In this document: positions 14,272 to 23,300 of the stretch, one piece after another
How positions within the stretch are numbered: the stretch's first letter is position 1
Layout: each line of letters starts with the position of its first letter
Source: a virus
DNA length: 23,755 nt
Virus record (IMG/VR): IMGVR_UViG_3300009001_000097
Location: 1-23,755 of that record
Strand: one strand, 5' to 3'
The notes under the pieces: model-generated
What the model saw: only the letters and a program-made list of their open reading frames with translations
What the model was told of the DNA's origin: nothing
Database searches by the model: none
Made by a program: the position numbers and the translations under genes

Positions 14272-15958
14272 TTAGACGTGCCATATACCTAGTCAATTCT
14301 TCAGTCAATTCATCTTCATGTGTGGGTATATATCGTTCCTGTTTAGGTTTTTCCGCCTCTTTTTCTTTCTGTCTTTCTATTTCACTTTTTGGAGGAACCA
14401 CTTCTACAGGGACGGGTTTTGCCTCCGCAGGTTGTTTTTCTGTTTCTCGTTCTTCTTGATCTGGTATCTCACCGGACTTTTCTTCTCCGTCTATTTCTTT
14501 CTTCATCTGTTTGATGTCTTCATCAGACAATCGTAAGACATTTTTTAATATCCATTCTTTAGACAGATAGTCACCCACGAACGGAGTCATCTCATTCAAG
14601 AGACTTGCACGTTCACGATAAATTTCCATCTCTTTGAGTTCTGTGAAGTGATTGTCTTTCACATAGTCAACGTAGATGTCGTCTTTCCACTCTTCCCAAT
14701 CTTGTTCTGTGATGATCTGTTTGAGCATCAATTGTTTTTTGAGAATACCCAAGAACACCCACGAGAAACGACGACGAAGTCTATCAATAAACTTCTGGAA
14801 TTTTACTTCATCCCGTGAGATTTCTGTAGAACGACCAAGAGAGAATTGTGCTTCCTGTTCTAAACGATTCACTGGGACGTTCAGAGAACGATACAATCGT
14901 TTCTGAAAATAGATGATGTCATCTATCTGTCCCAGATTATCGCCGCCTGGCAGTGTTGAGATTTCTGTACCACGACCGTTTTCTCTACGAGGCAACCAAA
15001 AGTCTTCCAACATAGACATGTGTTTACGATCGTCTTTTAATTGTCCTGTGTTTGCATCATAGACAAGTTTGTTACGATACTTTGCCATGATGTCTTTCAT
15101 GTACTGATCTGCTTTACCACGTGGCAAGTTACCCACGTCAATATAAAATATTCGACGTTCGGGTGCACGTGCAAGACGATAGATGACCAGTGAGTCTTCC
15201 ATCATACGCAATTGGTTGATGGGTTTTAATGCTTTGTGTAGGTGCGATAGAATTTTTTTCTTACTTTCATCCAGTACACCAGAAGTAACATACGAAATCG
15301 CATCTGTAGAAATACGAACCGCAGTACTAGACTGACCCGGCTTTTCTTCGAAGACATAGTATTCATCAATTCTGTCGACTATCTTGACTCCGGTTTTTTG
15401 ATCTTTTTTGTATTTTACTTCTTTTATTTTACGAATACGTGCAGAATCTACATGACGTATTTCTTGAATACCTGCTTTGAGATTGGATTCGTTTGCCAAT
15501 AAGTGGTGAACAATTCTTCCATCAACATACCAAGAACGGAACAACTCGTGTCCAATCTCATTGAACTTTAACATCTGAACGATGTTATTAAATTCTTCTG
15601 TAATCTGATCTTTTATTTTATCGGATGCTTCGATATCATCCAAAGATATTTCGACAGATGATTCTAATTCAGACGCTGTAATAGATTCGTTGACAATTTC
15701 ATCAATTGCCATATCAACCTCGGGGTGCATCGAGACACCACGATATTGCATGACTAATTGATGATTGTCCTTTGCCTGATCACCTTCTAGGTTTACATAT
15801 TGACCATAGTAACCTGCCGCAGTAGTTACATATCCTGCGCCATCGGCATCAGTGGGTGGAACCGGAGACGGCAGTTTCTCTCTATCCGAAGACGAAGAAT
15901 TTTTCGATCTGCGAATCTCGAATCCAAATAATTTCAAAATGTTATTTTCTTCTGCCAT
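14258..15958 (-). CDS. 20: Portal vertex protein gp20
   Basis: A 566-residue homologue of T4 gp20 (524 residues). Conserved landmarks are [21 protein letters not shown] near 67-87, [38 protein letters not shown], the [19 protein letters not shown] and STLPGG core, [22 protein letters not shown], and FLGILKKQL. From T4, the dodecamer starts head assembly, is the packaging channel and docks the neck. The last about 80 residues form a Pro/Glu/Lys-rich charged linker (about 490-545) and a short terminal helix, longer than in T4. AGGA lies upstream of the ATG. A terminator hairpin precedes the gene and a weak late-promoter-like box overlaps that hairpin. Confidence 0.97.
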   Translation of the reverse strand: MAEENNILKLFGFEIRRSKNSSSSDREKLPSPVPPTDADGAGYVTTAAGYYGQYVNLEGDQAKDNHQLVMQYRGVSMHPEVDMAIDEIVNESITASELESSVEISLDDIEASDKIKDQITEEFNNIVQMLKFNEIGHELFRSWYVDGRIVHHLLANESNLKAGIQEIRHVDSARIRKIKEVKYKKDQKTGVKIVDRIDEYYVFEEKPGQSSTAVRISTDAISYVTSGVLDESKKKILSHLHKALKPINQLRMMEDSLVIYRLARAPERRIFYIDVGNLPRGKADQYMKDIMAKYRNKLVYDANTGQLKDDRKHMSMLEDFWLPRRENGRGTEISTLPGGDNLGQIDDIIYFQKRLYRSLNVPVNRLEQEAQFSLGRSTEISRDEVKFQKFIDRLRRRFSWVFLGILKKQLMLKQIITEQDWEEWKDDIYVDYVKDNHFTELKEMEIYRERASLLNEMTPFVGDYLSKEWILKNVLRLSDEDIKQMKKEIDGEEKSGEIPDQEERETEKQPAEAKPVPVEVVPPKSEIERQKEKEAEKPKQERYIPTHEDELTEELTRYMARLNEQN

Positions 15959-15973
15959 TCTCTTTCCTAAACT

Positions 15974-16009
15974 AAAAAAATACTAGGGAACATGCGCTCC
16001 CTAGTATTT
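15974..16009 (-). terminator. Rho-independent terminator between gp19 and gp20
   Basis: Arms at 16009-15998 and 15989-15978 are exact complements (12 bp, core TACTAGGGA) with an 8-base loop. A T-run at 15980-15974 follows on the minus strand. It starts 10 bases after the gp19 stop and would limit read-through from the sheath and tube genes into the portal gene. Confidence 0.85.
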
Positions 16010-16012
16010 AGT
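16005..16012 (-). promoter_or_regulatory. Weak late-promoter-like box ACTAAATA for gp20
   Basis: ACTAAATA matches six of eight positions of the TATAAATA late consensus and overlaps the first arm of the terminator. With T4 spacing, transcripts would start near 15999 and lose most of that arm. No better promoter is visible between gp19 and gp20. Low confidence because the first two bases differ. Confidence 0.3.
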
Positions 16013-16018
16013 ACCATT

Positions 16019-16546
16019 TTAACTGGTTGTGTTACTCTCCCAGTATTGATATGTAAACGTTACGTCAAACACTTCCACTTCACCAACCGTATCGTAACTT
16101 AATTCGATAGGTCCACAAGTGGTAGGGAATGCACCACGGAAGTCATATCGTTTGATAATCGAACCATCACGGTCCAATTGTTCAACGATCAAGTCTGCCT
16201 GATAATCAATCGGATTAGTCAAACCCGTGTTTGCGGCATGACCATTGATTCCGTTCATCCAACGTTCAATTGCATCACGTACAGCAAAGTCAGTGTCATT
16301 AAGAACCTGAACTGTCCAGTCGTCAAAGGTTCTTTCACCCGCCAATTTAACTTCACGACCACGGAAGTTGATTGGAAGTGGCGTAACAGTAGACTGGGGT
16401 AACTGTGCCGTTTTGCAAAGGAATGAAGTAAGTTCCACATCACCACCCGCATAAATCGGGAAGTTCAGAGTAACTTTAAAGAGGTTGGGACGTGCGCCCC
16501 CACCTCTTAACTTCGACTTAAAGTCATCTACTCCTAAAACTGCCAT
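16019..16546 (-). CDS. 19: Tail tube protein gp19
   Basis: A 175-residue homologue of T4 gp19 (163 residues). Shared landmarks are ARPNLFKVTLNFP (19-31), FLCKTAQLPQSTV, the near-identical INFRGREVKLAGERTFDDWT stretch (T4: MNRKINVAGDRTFDDWTVTV), IERWMNGING, the IDYQADLIVEQLDRDG region, FRGAFPTTCGPIELSYDT and the final FDVTFTYQYWES. It forms the stacked hexameric rings of the inner tube through which DNA passes. It starts 11 bases after gp18, with AAGGAG overlapping the gp18 stop and a 7-base spacer, and is followed by a terminator. Confidence 0.97.
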   Translation of the reverse strand: MAVLGVDDFKSKLRGGGARPNLFKVTLNFPIYAGGDVELTSFLCKTAQLPQSTVTPLPINFRGREVKLAGERTFDDWTVQVLNDTDFAVRDAIERWMNGINGHAANTGLTNPIDYQADLIVEQLDRDGSIIKRYDFRGAFPTTCGPIELSYDTVGEVEVFDVTFTYQYWESNTTS

Positions 16547-16557
16547 GTCTTATCTCC

Positions 16558-18279
16558 TTAAACGATACCAACGACTTCTTCGAAGTCTACACCAGTTCTT
16601 ACTGCTACGAAATTCAGAGTTACGTAGTTGATAGAACGTGCAGGTTTCACGAAGACTGACGCTACAAATGAATTGTTATCAATAACGTCCGATGTATTGT
16701 TTGTTTCATCACAAACTACACGGAAGTCAGTGATACCTCGTCGACCCTTGATTTCACGCAAGAACGGTTCGATAATGTTAACGAATTCCGCCCGAGTAAA
16801 CTCATCGTTGAATTCGAACAGTACGTTCTGCGCAGCTGCTTTAATTGCTCTCTCCATGACAAGGAACAGTCTTCGAACGTTGATGCGATTAAACGCAGAA
16901 GGTTTGTTCAAGAATGTCTTGTCACCGTAAAGAAGAATACCCTGTCCTGGCAAGTTAACGATTGGGTTAACTCCCGCCTTGTACAAAGTGTCTCTCTGTG
17001 TCTTGGTTGCGTTATATGCAATCGAGGTAATACCGAAGTATTGTCCACGACGACTACCCGCAGGTGAGAACCAAGGTGCAGCAACATCATCAGTCGTTGC
17101 CATCGTACCCGCAGTTGCAGGTGACGCAGGTATAAACACATATTTATCCGAGTACTTGTTGTACACTTTCAGATAGTTATTATCCAAAATCAGATAAGAA
17201 GATGCGTTGATACCAGATTGTGCAAATGATATAATGCTAGTATTAATAGTAGTTGGGTCATTAACTCCAACAATCGAAGCACGATTAGGCGAAGCAACAG
17301 CTACACAGTCTTTTCGTGCAGCTGCAATGGATACAAGATTGTTCACAACAGTTCGTTGATCTGTTTCTGAAACCATGCCGGGAGCTATTAGGAAATCGAC
17401 CTGAATGGTATTTTCATCTTCGAATTGCGTAAACCCTGTCGCATAGCCACCCGCAGTTAACGCACCACTGTTAACACCACCAGCCAAACTATTTTCTACT
17501 GCGGCGACTTGAGAGTTCGCCCCGTTCGCTGACGCAGTGAATGTTGCTGAAGTGGCAGGAACATAAGTTGGAACGTCCGCACCCCAGACAAAGGAAGAAC
17601 GTGTGTTCAAAACCTCCAAGATGTTATTAGTCGAACCGTCTTCTGTTTTTGCGTCTGTTGCTAAAGAAACATTAGGGAACGTTTCCAGTACAGTTCCACG
17701 AGTTCCTGTTAAGAGACCATCTTCGTCGATGACCGCCACGTGAACTTCGTCAAACGCAACTGCACTATCAACAGAACGAGATGCAACGTAATCTGAAGTC
17801 GATGGTTTTGCATCAAATGAACTGGCATATGCCCAGTTATCCCACGCACTGTCTCTTGAACCACAAATAGAAACTTCTAATGAGTTGCCAACCGAACCAG
17901 CATACTTTGCAAAAAAGTTTCCTGTTAATCCTGTTTTCTTTGTCTCCCAGTCATCTAGGTTTTTAATCAATGCAGCGGTACCATCTGTTGCGTTTTTCGC
18001 TGCATCTGTTACTGAACGACAAACGTAAAGATTGTCACTGTAACGTAAATACGTAGTTGCTGAAAGAAAGTCGATAGCAGAGCTATCCTTTGAAAATACG
18101 GGAGAACCAAAGTTCGAAACAAGTTCTGCTTCGTTACCTACCAGAATAGGTTTTTCGACTGGTCCCCACGCAAAATCTCCCACATATGCACCAGTAGAAG
18201 AAGTGACACCCGGCACAACGCCCGAGACATCAATTTCTTTAATCTGTACATTTGGGGATTCTGACGTTATTATTGCCAT
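16558..18279 (-). CDS. 18: Contractile tail sheath protein gp18
   Basis: A 573-residue homologue of T4 gp18 (659 residues). The N-terminus has the sheath pattern PNVQIKEIDVSGVVPGV, TGAYVGDFAWGPVEKPILV, ELVSNFGSP and LRYSDNLYVCRSV. The C-terminal core has QGILLYGDKTFLNKPSAFNRI (a LYGDKT sheath hallmark), VRRLFLVMERAIKAAAQNVLF, FNDEFTRAEFVNIIEPFLREI and GITDFRVVCDETNNT. This core forms the contractile lattice around gp19. The shorter length suggests a reduced outer protrusion compared with T4. AGGA precedes the ATG, and a late promoter 63 bases upstream heads the gp18-gp19 unit. Confidence 0.97.
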   Translation of the reverse strand: MAIITSESPNVQIKEIDVSGVVPGVTSSTGAYVGDFAWGPVEKPILVGNEAELVSNFGSPVFSKDSSAIDFLSATTYLRYSDNLYVCRSVTDAAKNATDGTAALIKNLDDWETKKTGLTGNFFAKYAGSVGNSLEVSICGSRDSAWDNWAYASSFDAKPSTSDYVASRSVDSAVAFDEVHVAVIDEDGLLTGTRGTVLETFPNVSLATDAKTEDGSTNNILEVLNTRSSFVWGADVPTYVPATSATFTASANGANSQVAAVENSLAGGVNSGALTAGGYATGFTQFEDENTIQVDFLIAPGMVSETDQRTVVNNLVSIAAARKDCVAVASPNRASIVGVNDPTTINTSIISFAQSGINASSYLILDNNYLKVYNKYSDKYVFIPASPATAGTMATTDDVAAPWFSPAGSRRGQYFGITSIAYNATKTQRDTLYKAGVNPIVNLPGQGILLYGDKTFLNKPSAFNRINVRRLFLVMERAIKAAAQNVLFEFNDEFTRAEFVNIIEPFLREIKGRRGITDFRVVCDETNNTSDVIDNNSFVASVFVKPARSINYVTLNFVAVRTGVDFEEVVGIV

Positions 18280-18341
18280 AATCGTGTCCTTTCGTTGAGT
18301 TAATTATAAGAATTCATAATACGGACTATTCAATTCAGTTT

Positions 18342-18349
18342 TATTTATA
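18342..18349 (-). promoter_or_regulatory. T4-type late promoter TATAAATA
   Basis: A perfect TATAAATA two bases beyond the terminase stop codon and 63 bases upstream of the gp18 ATG. The remaining 72-base gap holds no gene. Confidence 0.8.
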
Positions 18350-18351
18350 AC

Positions 18352-19977
18352 TTAACGATATTCTAGATCCCACGGTATATGCCAATCGTAGTTCTTCATA
18401 ATTTCTCGTTCTTCGATCTCTTGAATTGCATCAGAACCGTCATCCACAAAACCAAACGGAACTAGGTCATCTTCGATCTGACGCATTTTATCGTCGAACA
18501 TCATTTTCTTCAGGTCTATGTCTGTCATGTCTGCAAACATTTGAGTTGTGACGAAGTAACCCAACATTACCAGATTCATCATTAAATCGTCATGGTTACC
18601 GTCACTTGCCTCGTATGACACACCCTTTGCAACGAAGGTCGATATTTCCATAATCGTTTCTTCATCACATACGTCCAGTTTTCTTTCTTCAAGTAAATCT
18701 TTAATACCCGAACAACCCAGACGTTTGACCTTTCGGTTCATTTCGATACCGACCGAGTTTGCCTTGATTGCGGACTGTACGTGCACGTTCTCATATTCTA
18801 AATCATAATATAATCCATTACAAGTAACCGCCCCCTGATCATTTGATTCAATTACGACATATGCTTCATTGTAGACTTTCGCATACTTATAGATAATATC
18901 AGGGAAGAGTATTGGAGAGATAGTATTGTTCCGATACACGGCGACTTGTTTAAATGGTCGCACCGTAATATCGACTAAAGTAAAGGTCGAATAGTCCTGT
19001 CCTCTTCCTTTCGCTACATCGACTGTCATGATATAACTGTGATTTTGAATAGGTTCTTCGTATATTTTTACATCACCACCTTCAAGATATCGAATGGGTG
19101 GTTTTGCACGAAAACCCATTAAAGTCTCTGCATTGATAAGGGTATCACCTGTACCAAAAAAGGTGTTGCCAAATTCTTGGTCAAATTGTAATTGTGATGT
19201 GTTCGCAACGGTTTGTTTTTTCCATGCTTCATCACGTCCTGGCACGTCCCACCAGTTTACCGTAAACGGTTTATATTCGTTCGTTCCTTGTACCGCACCT
19301 TCCCATATCTTATGGTAGGTATTACCTATTCCGTTTGCTGTAGATGTGATAATAACCTTTGTGTCTTTTCCCGCAGAAATAACCGGATATGTTGAAGTGT
19401 AGAATTCGCTTGCTCGTTCAACAAAAGCGAACTCATCAAGAAACAGTAGGTTAACAGACATACCCCGAATACTACTCCCAGAAGTAGCAGCAGCAATGAT
19501 ACGACTGTTGTTGCTAAATTCGATAGAACCTTTGTTAAGTGCCCGACAGCCGGGTTGTAAGAAGAACGGTAAGTTTTCGAGTGCGAGTGTGACACGTTGT
19601 AACATCTCCCTTGCAGTTGCGCCTTTGTTTGCTAGAACAGCAATGGTTTTTTCAGGATGGAATATTGCATACCATAACAAGTATACCACAGAAGAGATTG
19701 ATTTACCAGACTGTCGACATGCGAGTACGACACTAAAACGATTGTCGTTAAAGTGTTTGAACATTTTTTCCTGATATGCATACAAATTAAAGTTGACAAG
19801 ACCCTTGTCGAGTGATATAATCTTAACGTAGGTTTTTGCAAAGTATGCCGGATCATTCATGCACTTTGCATATTCTTTAACGTCATGTTCAGTCCACTGT
19901 TGTTGGACTCCATCACGTTTTACATTAGGATTACCGAGATAATGATTGTGATCAGTCATCCGATACGCTAGTTGCAT
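18352..19977 (-). CDS. 17: Terminase large subunit gp17 (packaging ATPase and nuclease)
   Basis: A 541-residue DNA-packaging motor. Walker A is CRQSGKS (87-93), Walker B is LLFLDEF (D181, E182), and the coupling motif is ITSTANG (210-216). The RNase H-like nuclease has D319 in TVDVAKGRGQDYS, E377 in VVIESND and D463/D464 in NHDDLMM. These parallel the T4 gp17 catalytic residues (610 residues in T4). No intein is visible. The reading frame is open from a TTG at 19980, but the ATG at 19977 follows AAGG at 6 bases and is preferred. An ATG at 19959 is possible but has no clear SD. It overlaps gp16 by 26 bases, so small and large terminase are coupled. Confidence 0.97.
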   Translation of the reverse strand: MQLAYRMTDHNHYLGNPNVKRDGVQQQWTEHDVKEYAKCMNDPAYFAKTYVKIISLDKGLVNFNLYAYQEKMFKHFNDNRFSVVLACRQSGKSISSVVYLLWYAIFHPEKTIAVLANKGATAREMLQRVTLALENLPFFLQPGCRALNKGSIEFSNNSRIIAAATSGSSIRGMSVNLLFLDEFAFVERASEFYTSTYPVISAGKDTKVIITSTANGIGNTYHKIWEGAVQGTNEYKPFTVNWWDVPGRDEAWKKQTVANTSQLQFDQEFGNTFFGTGDTLINAETLMGFRAKPPIRYLEGGDVKIYEEPIQNHSYIMTVDVAKGRGQDYSTFTLVDITVRPFKQVAVYRNNTISPILFPDIIYKYAKVYNEAYVVIESNDQGAVTCNGLYYDLEYENVHVQSAIKANSVGIEMNRKVKRLGCSGIKDLLEERKLDVCDEETIMEISTFVAKGVSYEASDGNHDDLMMNLVMLGYFVTTQMFADMTDIDLKKMMFDDKMRQIEDDLVPFGFVDDGSDAIQEIEEREIMKNYDWHIPWDLEYR

Positions 19978-20311
19978 CAATCACCTTTTCTTCTTCTTCA
20001 CTTTTTATCAGTAACCTTTGCAGGTCAGTTGTACTGCCTATAAAAACATTATTATTGGTGATCGTTTTTTGTTCTTCTTTGGTTTGAGATATTTCTTTAT
20101 TCTTCTTATTCAAATCCATTAATTTATCATTAACATCACTAATGTTTTTAATCATATTAGAAAGTACTTCGAATGCACGAGGATGTTCAGACTCTCTCGC
20201 AACCTCAATCATCAAGTCGAGTGACTCCCTTCCCTTCTCTATTAAATCATAATAGGTTTCACGGGAATAATGGTAATCACTCCTGATGTTTGGATTACTG
20301 TCATCACTCAT
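19952..20311 (-). CDS. 16: Terminase small subunit gp16
   Basis: A 119-residue protein, shorter than T4 gp16 (164 residues) but with the same order. [20 protein letters not shown] (12-31) parallels the DDYGVVRRNMHFQQ region. [20 protein letters not shown] parallels T4 [36 protein letters not shown] parallels T4 NATVFMGSPTELMDEI. The central part is the oligomerising coiled coil that forms the ring regulating gp17. AGGTGG upstream is encoded by the last Pro-Gly-Gly codons of the preceding gene, with a 7-base spacer. Position directly before gp17 agrees with T4 order. Confidence 0.93.
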   Translation of the reverse strand: [119 protein letters not shown]

Positions 20312-20314
20312 ATA

Positions 20315-23300
20315 TTATCCACCTGGCTCAAGGATGTCTTCAGGTAATCTAGTTGCGGTGCCATCACTATAAATCTCTTCTGCTCGGATTGTTACAGTCC
20401 AGCTGTCACTGTTAGATGGAACTACAGGAACGCCAGGGGCTGAAACTTCTCTAATACTTATAGTTACGTTAAATTGATACTGTGCTTGTGGGTCTTCTAC
20501 TTGAGCAGTCCAACCGTTTTCGGTATTCATTGACAACCACGTACCAAAACTACCAATCGCAGTACCCGTACCCAAAGTGAAATTTGATACTGCTCTTACT
20601 TCATAGTTCGCACGATTTGCAGGAAGACCACTCACGTCAGATAACCATGTTCCGACAATATTATCGTATGTCTGTGTAGTTGCAGTAGTTGCAACTATTT
20701 GTCCATCAGTTTTAAATATAACCCCTGCCTGTACAATTGGGAATGCGGCACGGGTTCTTATAAGGGATGGTTTGTCAGATATGACAACAGGTACTGTTGG
20801 AGTTGTATCATTAATAGTGATCGTTCTAGATTTTAACAGAGTTCCAATTGGCGTGTCATAAACACCAAACGTGTATGTGTCATTTGCAAAATCATCGTCA
20901 GTGTTGGTTGTTACACTGAATGTACCCTGTTCAGGAGAACCTGTCGACAAAGTAAATACTTTATAAGGTGAACCAGTAAAGTCACTCCACACCTCGGGTT
21001 GCGCAAAACTGATTATCTCACCAGCAGAAACCCCAGAAGATAATGCTTCACTCATATCAACACCCACACCACTTGATATGAAAGTAATACTACCCCCAAC
21101 AGAAAGTGATTGTGCGGCTGTCATACCAACTTCCAAATTGGTGGTGTCGCAATATATGAAAAACGATCCGGTCGGTGATGAAGAAGTTGTTTGTTTAGGA
21201 TAAACAACATCGGGCCACGCATAGTAAGTTTTAGGTGGCAAGTTATTACCATCAAAAGTAAAGTTAATAACGTCACCTTCGTCTGCGGTGTCGCTAACGA
21301 GATCTGTCACCAATGTCAGACCAGAAGGTGGTCGGTCAGTCATCTGGAAGGTATCAGAACCAACAATAGTACCACCATTCGATGCGTAATCGTCAATACT
21401 TACCGTTACAGTTCCAGTCTGGGGACCTTCATAATCATCACTTATAGAAGTGAAGAAACCCTGTGAATAACTAGAATACAGAGACGTAAAACCCTTTGAT
21501 ATCTGGGTCTCATTGAATCTACCAACAACACCAGATCCAGTAATCTCGAAATATAAATCTTCGACTTCCCTTATGTTGGGAGTTACAGTCACAGACAATA
21601 GAGAACCTTCCACAACGTCACTTGCAGATATAGTGTAAGTTTGTACACTACTGTCAGTTATAGTAATCGTACCGGAGTTAGAAATTGCCCCGCCAGTATT
21701 CGTCTTTGCAATTTTTACGACGAATGTCTCGGTACCTTCACGAATTTTATCTGCCTTCAGATTTAAAATAATATTCGCTTCTGCTTCCGTAGGAGAGTTA
21801 GCTTCAACTAAAATCTGTTGTCGTGAAGAGTTGGTAGCGTACCCACTGGTGAAATCGTCCGAAGTAATATTTGTACCTTCAACCCAATAATAATAATAAC
21901 CAGCGGTATCATTGGTGAGGAAGTTAACTGTTAGAACAGAAGATTCGGTAACCGTTGTAAGATCCGGTGTCAATGTATATGTGACAGTAGCACCAGCTGG
22001 TAATATTGATACTCTTTCTGTTGCAACGATATTACCACCCGTCGAAGCATCTGTCAAAACAAAATCAAACTCTTCGGTTGTGGCGTCAGTATTGGTCGCA
22101 ATAGTAAGTGTCGGATTTGGAGAACTTGCATTGTTCGTTATAGAAACAGCTGTCCGTGAACCAGAACTCGGTGGCGTTGTAGAGAAATCCGCATCATCTG
22201 TAGTTACATGACTCACATAAAAATGGTGGTCAATTGCATTGTCGATATTCGTACCTGTTATAGAAAAGGTAATCGTGTCACCTTCAGTCGCAGGTTCTGG
22301 GGAACTGGATATCAGATAAGTTACCGCTTTGTCAACCAGATTGAAAGTGTCACTTGTTGTGAAACCAGCCGCAGTTTCGGTCATTGAAATAGTTCCGGAC
22401 ACATTCCCTTGATACAAAGAACTGGAACTTGTTCCGGTAAGTATATATGAACCAGATGTACCTGTTATCACAAACGATCCAGAAGTTACCGCAACCCTTG
22501 AGTCAGCTGCCGCAGAACCCGTCATCGTCCAGTTTACAGTCTCACCCACGCTTGATAAATCTGCCGTAAGATTCGCAACTAAAGAATTGCCTTCGGTCAC
22601 GTTGGAGACCGACACACTAAATGCAGGTACAACATCATTAAGTGTGACCACAAAATTGTCCTTTACCACACCAGTTGAAGTTGCCAATACGACCGTAAAC
22701 GTTTCTCCGTCATCTACAACGGTATCGACCTTTGTCTGTATGCTGAATGATCCAACCCCATCTATGATCGACACTGGAGCTTGACTTAATATAGTCGGTG
22801 GATTAACCACATAGTCAGATAAACTGGTTGTTCCGGTGTTTATATAATAAAATAACGTGCTGTCCGGTATTGTCAAATCACCAGCAGTCACTGTGAAATT
22901 TATTGTCTCACCTTCATCTACTGTGATACTGTTTTCTTGGCCGTTAACAGTGAGTGTGTATCCGATTATCTTATCGTTAATCGTTAGTACAACATTCCCT
23001 ACCGATTGATTTTCATCATCCAACACAACCACTCGAAACGATTCGTTAGATTCTGTTTCGTCAGTATCGGATGCAATCGGAATGTAAAACGTTGCTCTCG
23101 CAGTGTTTGATGTCAACGGATTGAAATAAATCAATTCTGGTTCTGATGAATCTACAAAAGAGACAAAATCATTATTCGAACTTGTTATGTTTTCAAGATA
23201 AAAACTACCCTGACCAACGTTGTTACTCAAATTTGTTGCGTCTACGTTTATTTCGAAGGATGTCCCTTCTGTTCTACTGGACTGAAAAGGTGTGATGGTG

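Noticed and set aside
18303-18333. TTGAAT and TATAAT as a sigma70 promoter for gp18
   Set aside because: The spacer is 19 bases and the -35 is imperfect; the perfect late box at 18342 is a better explanation.
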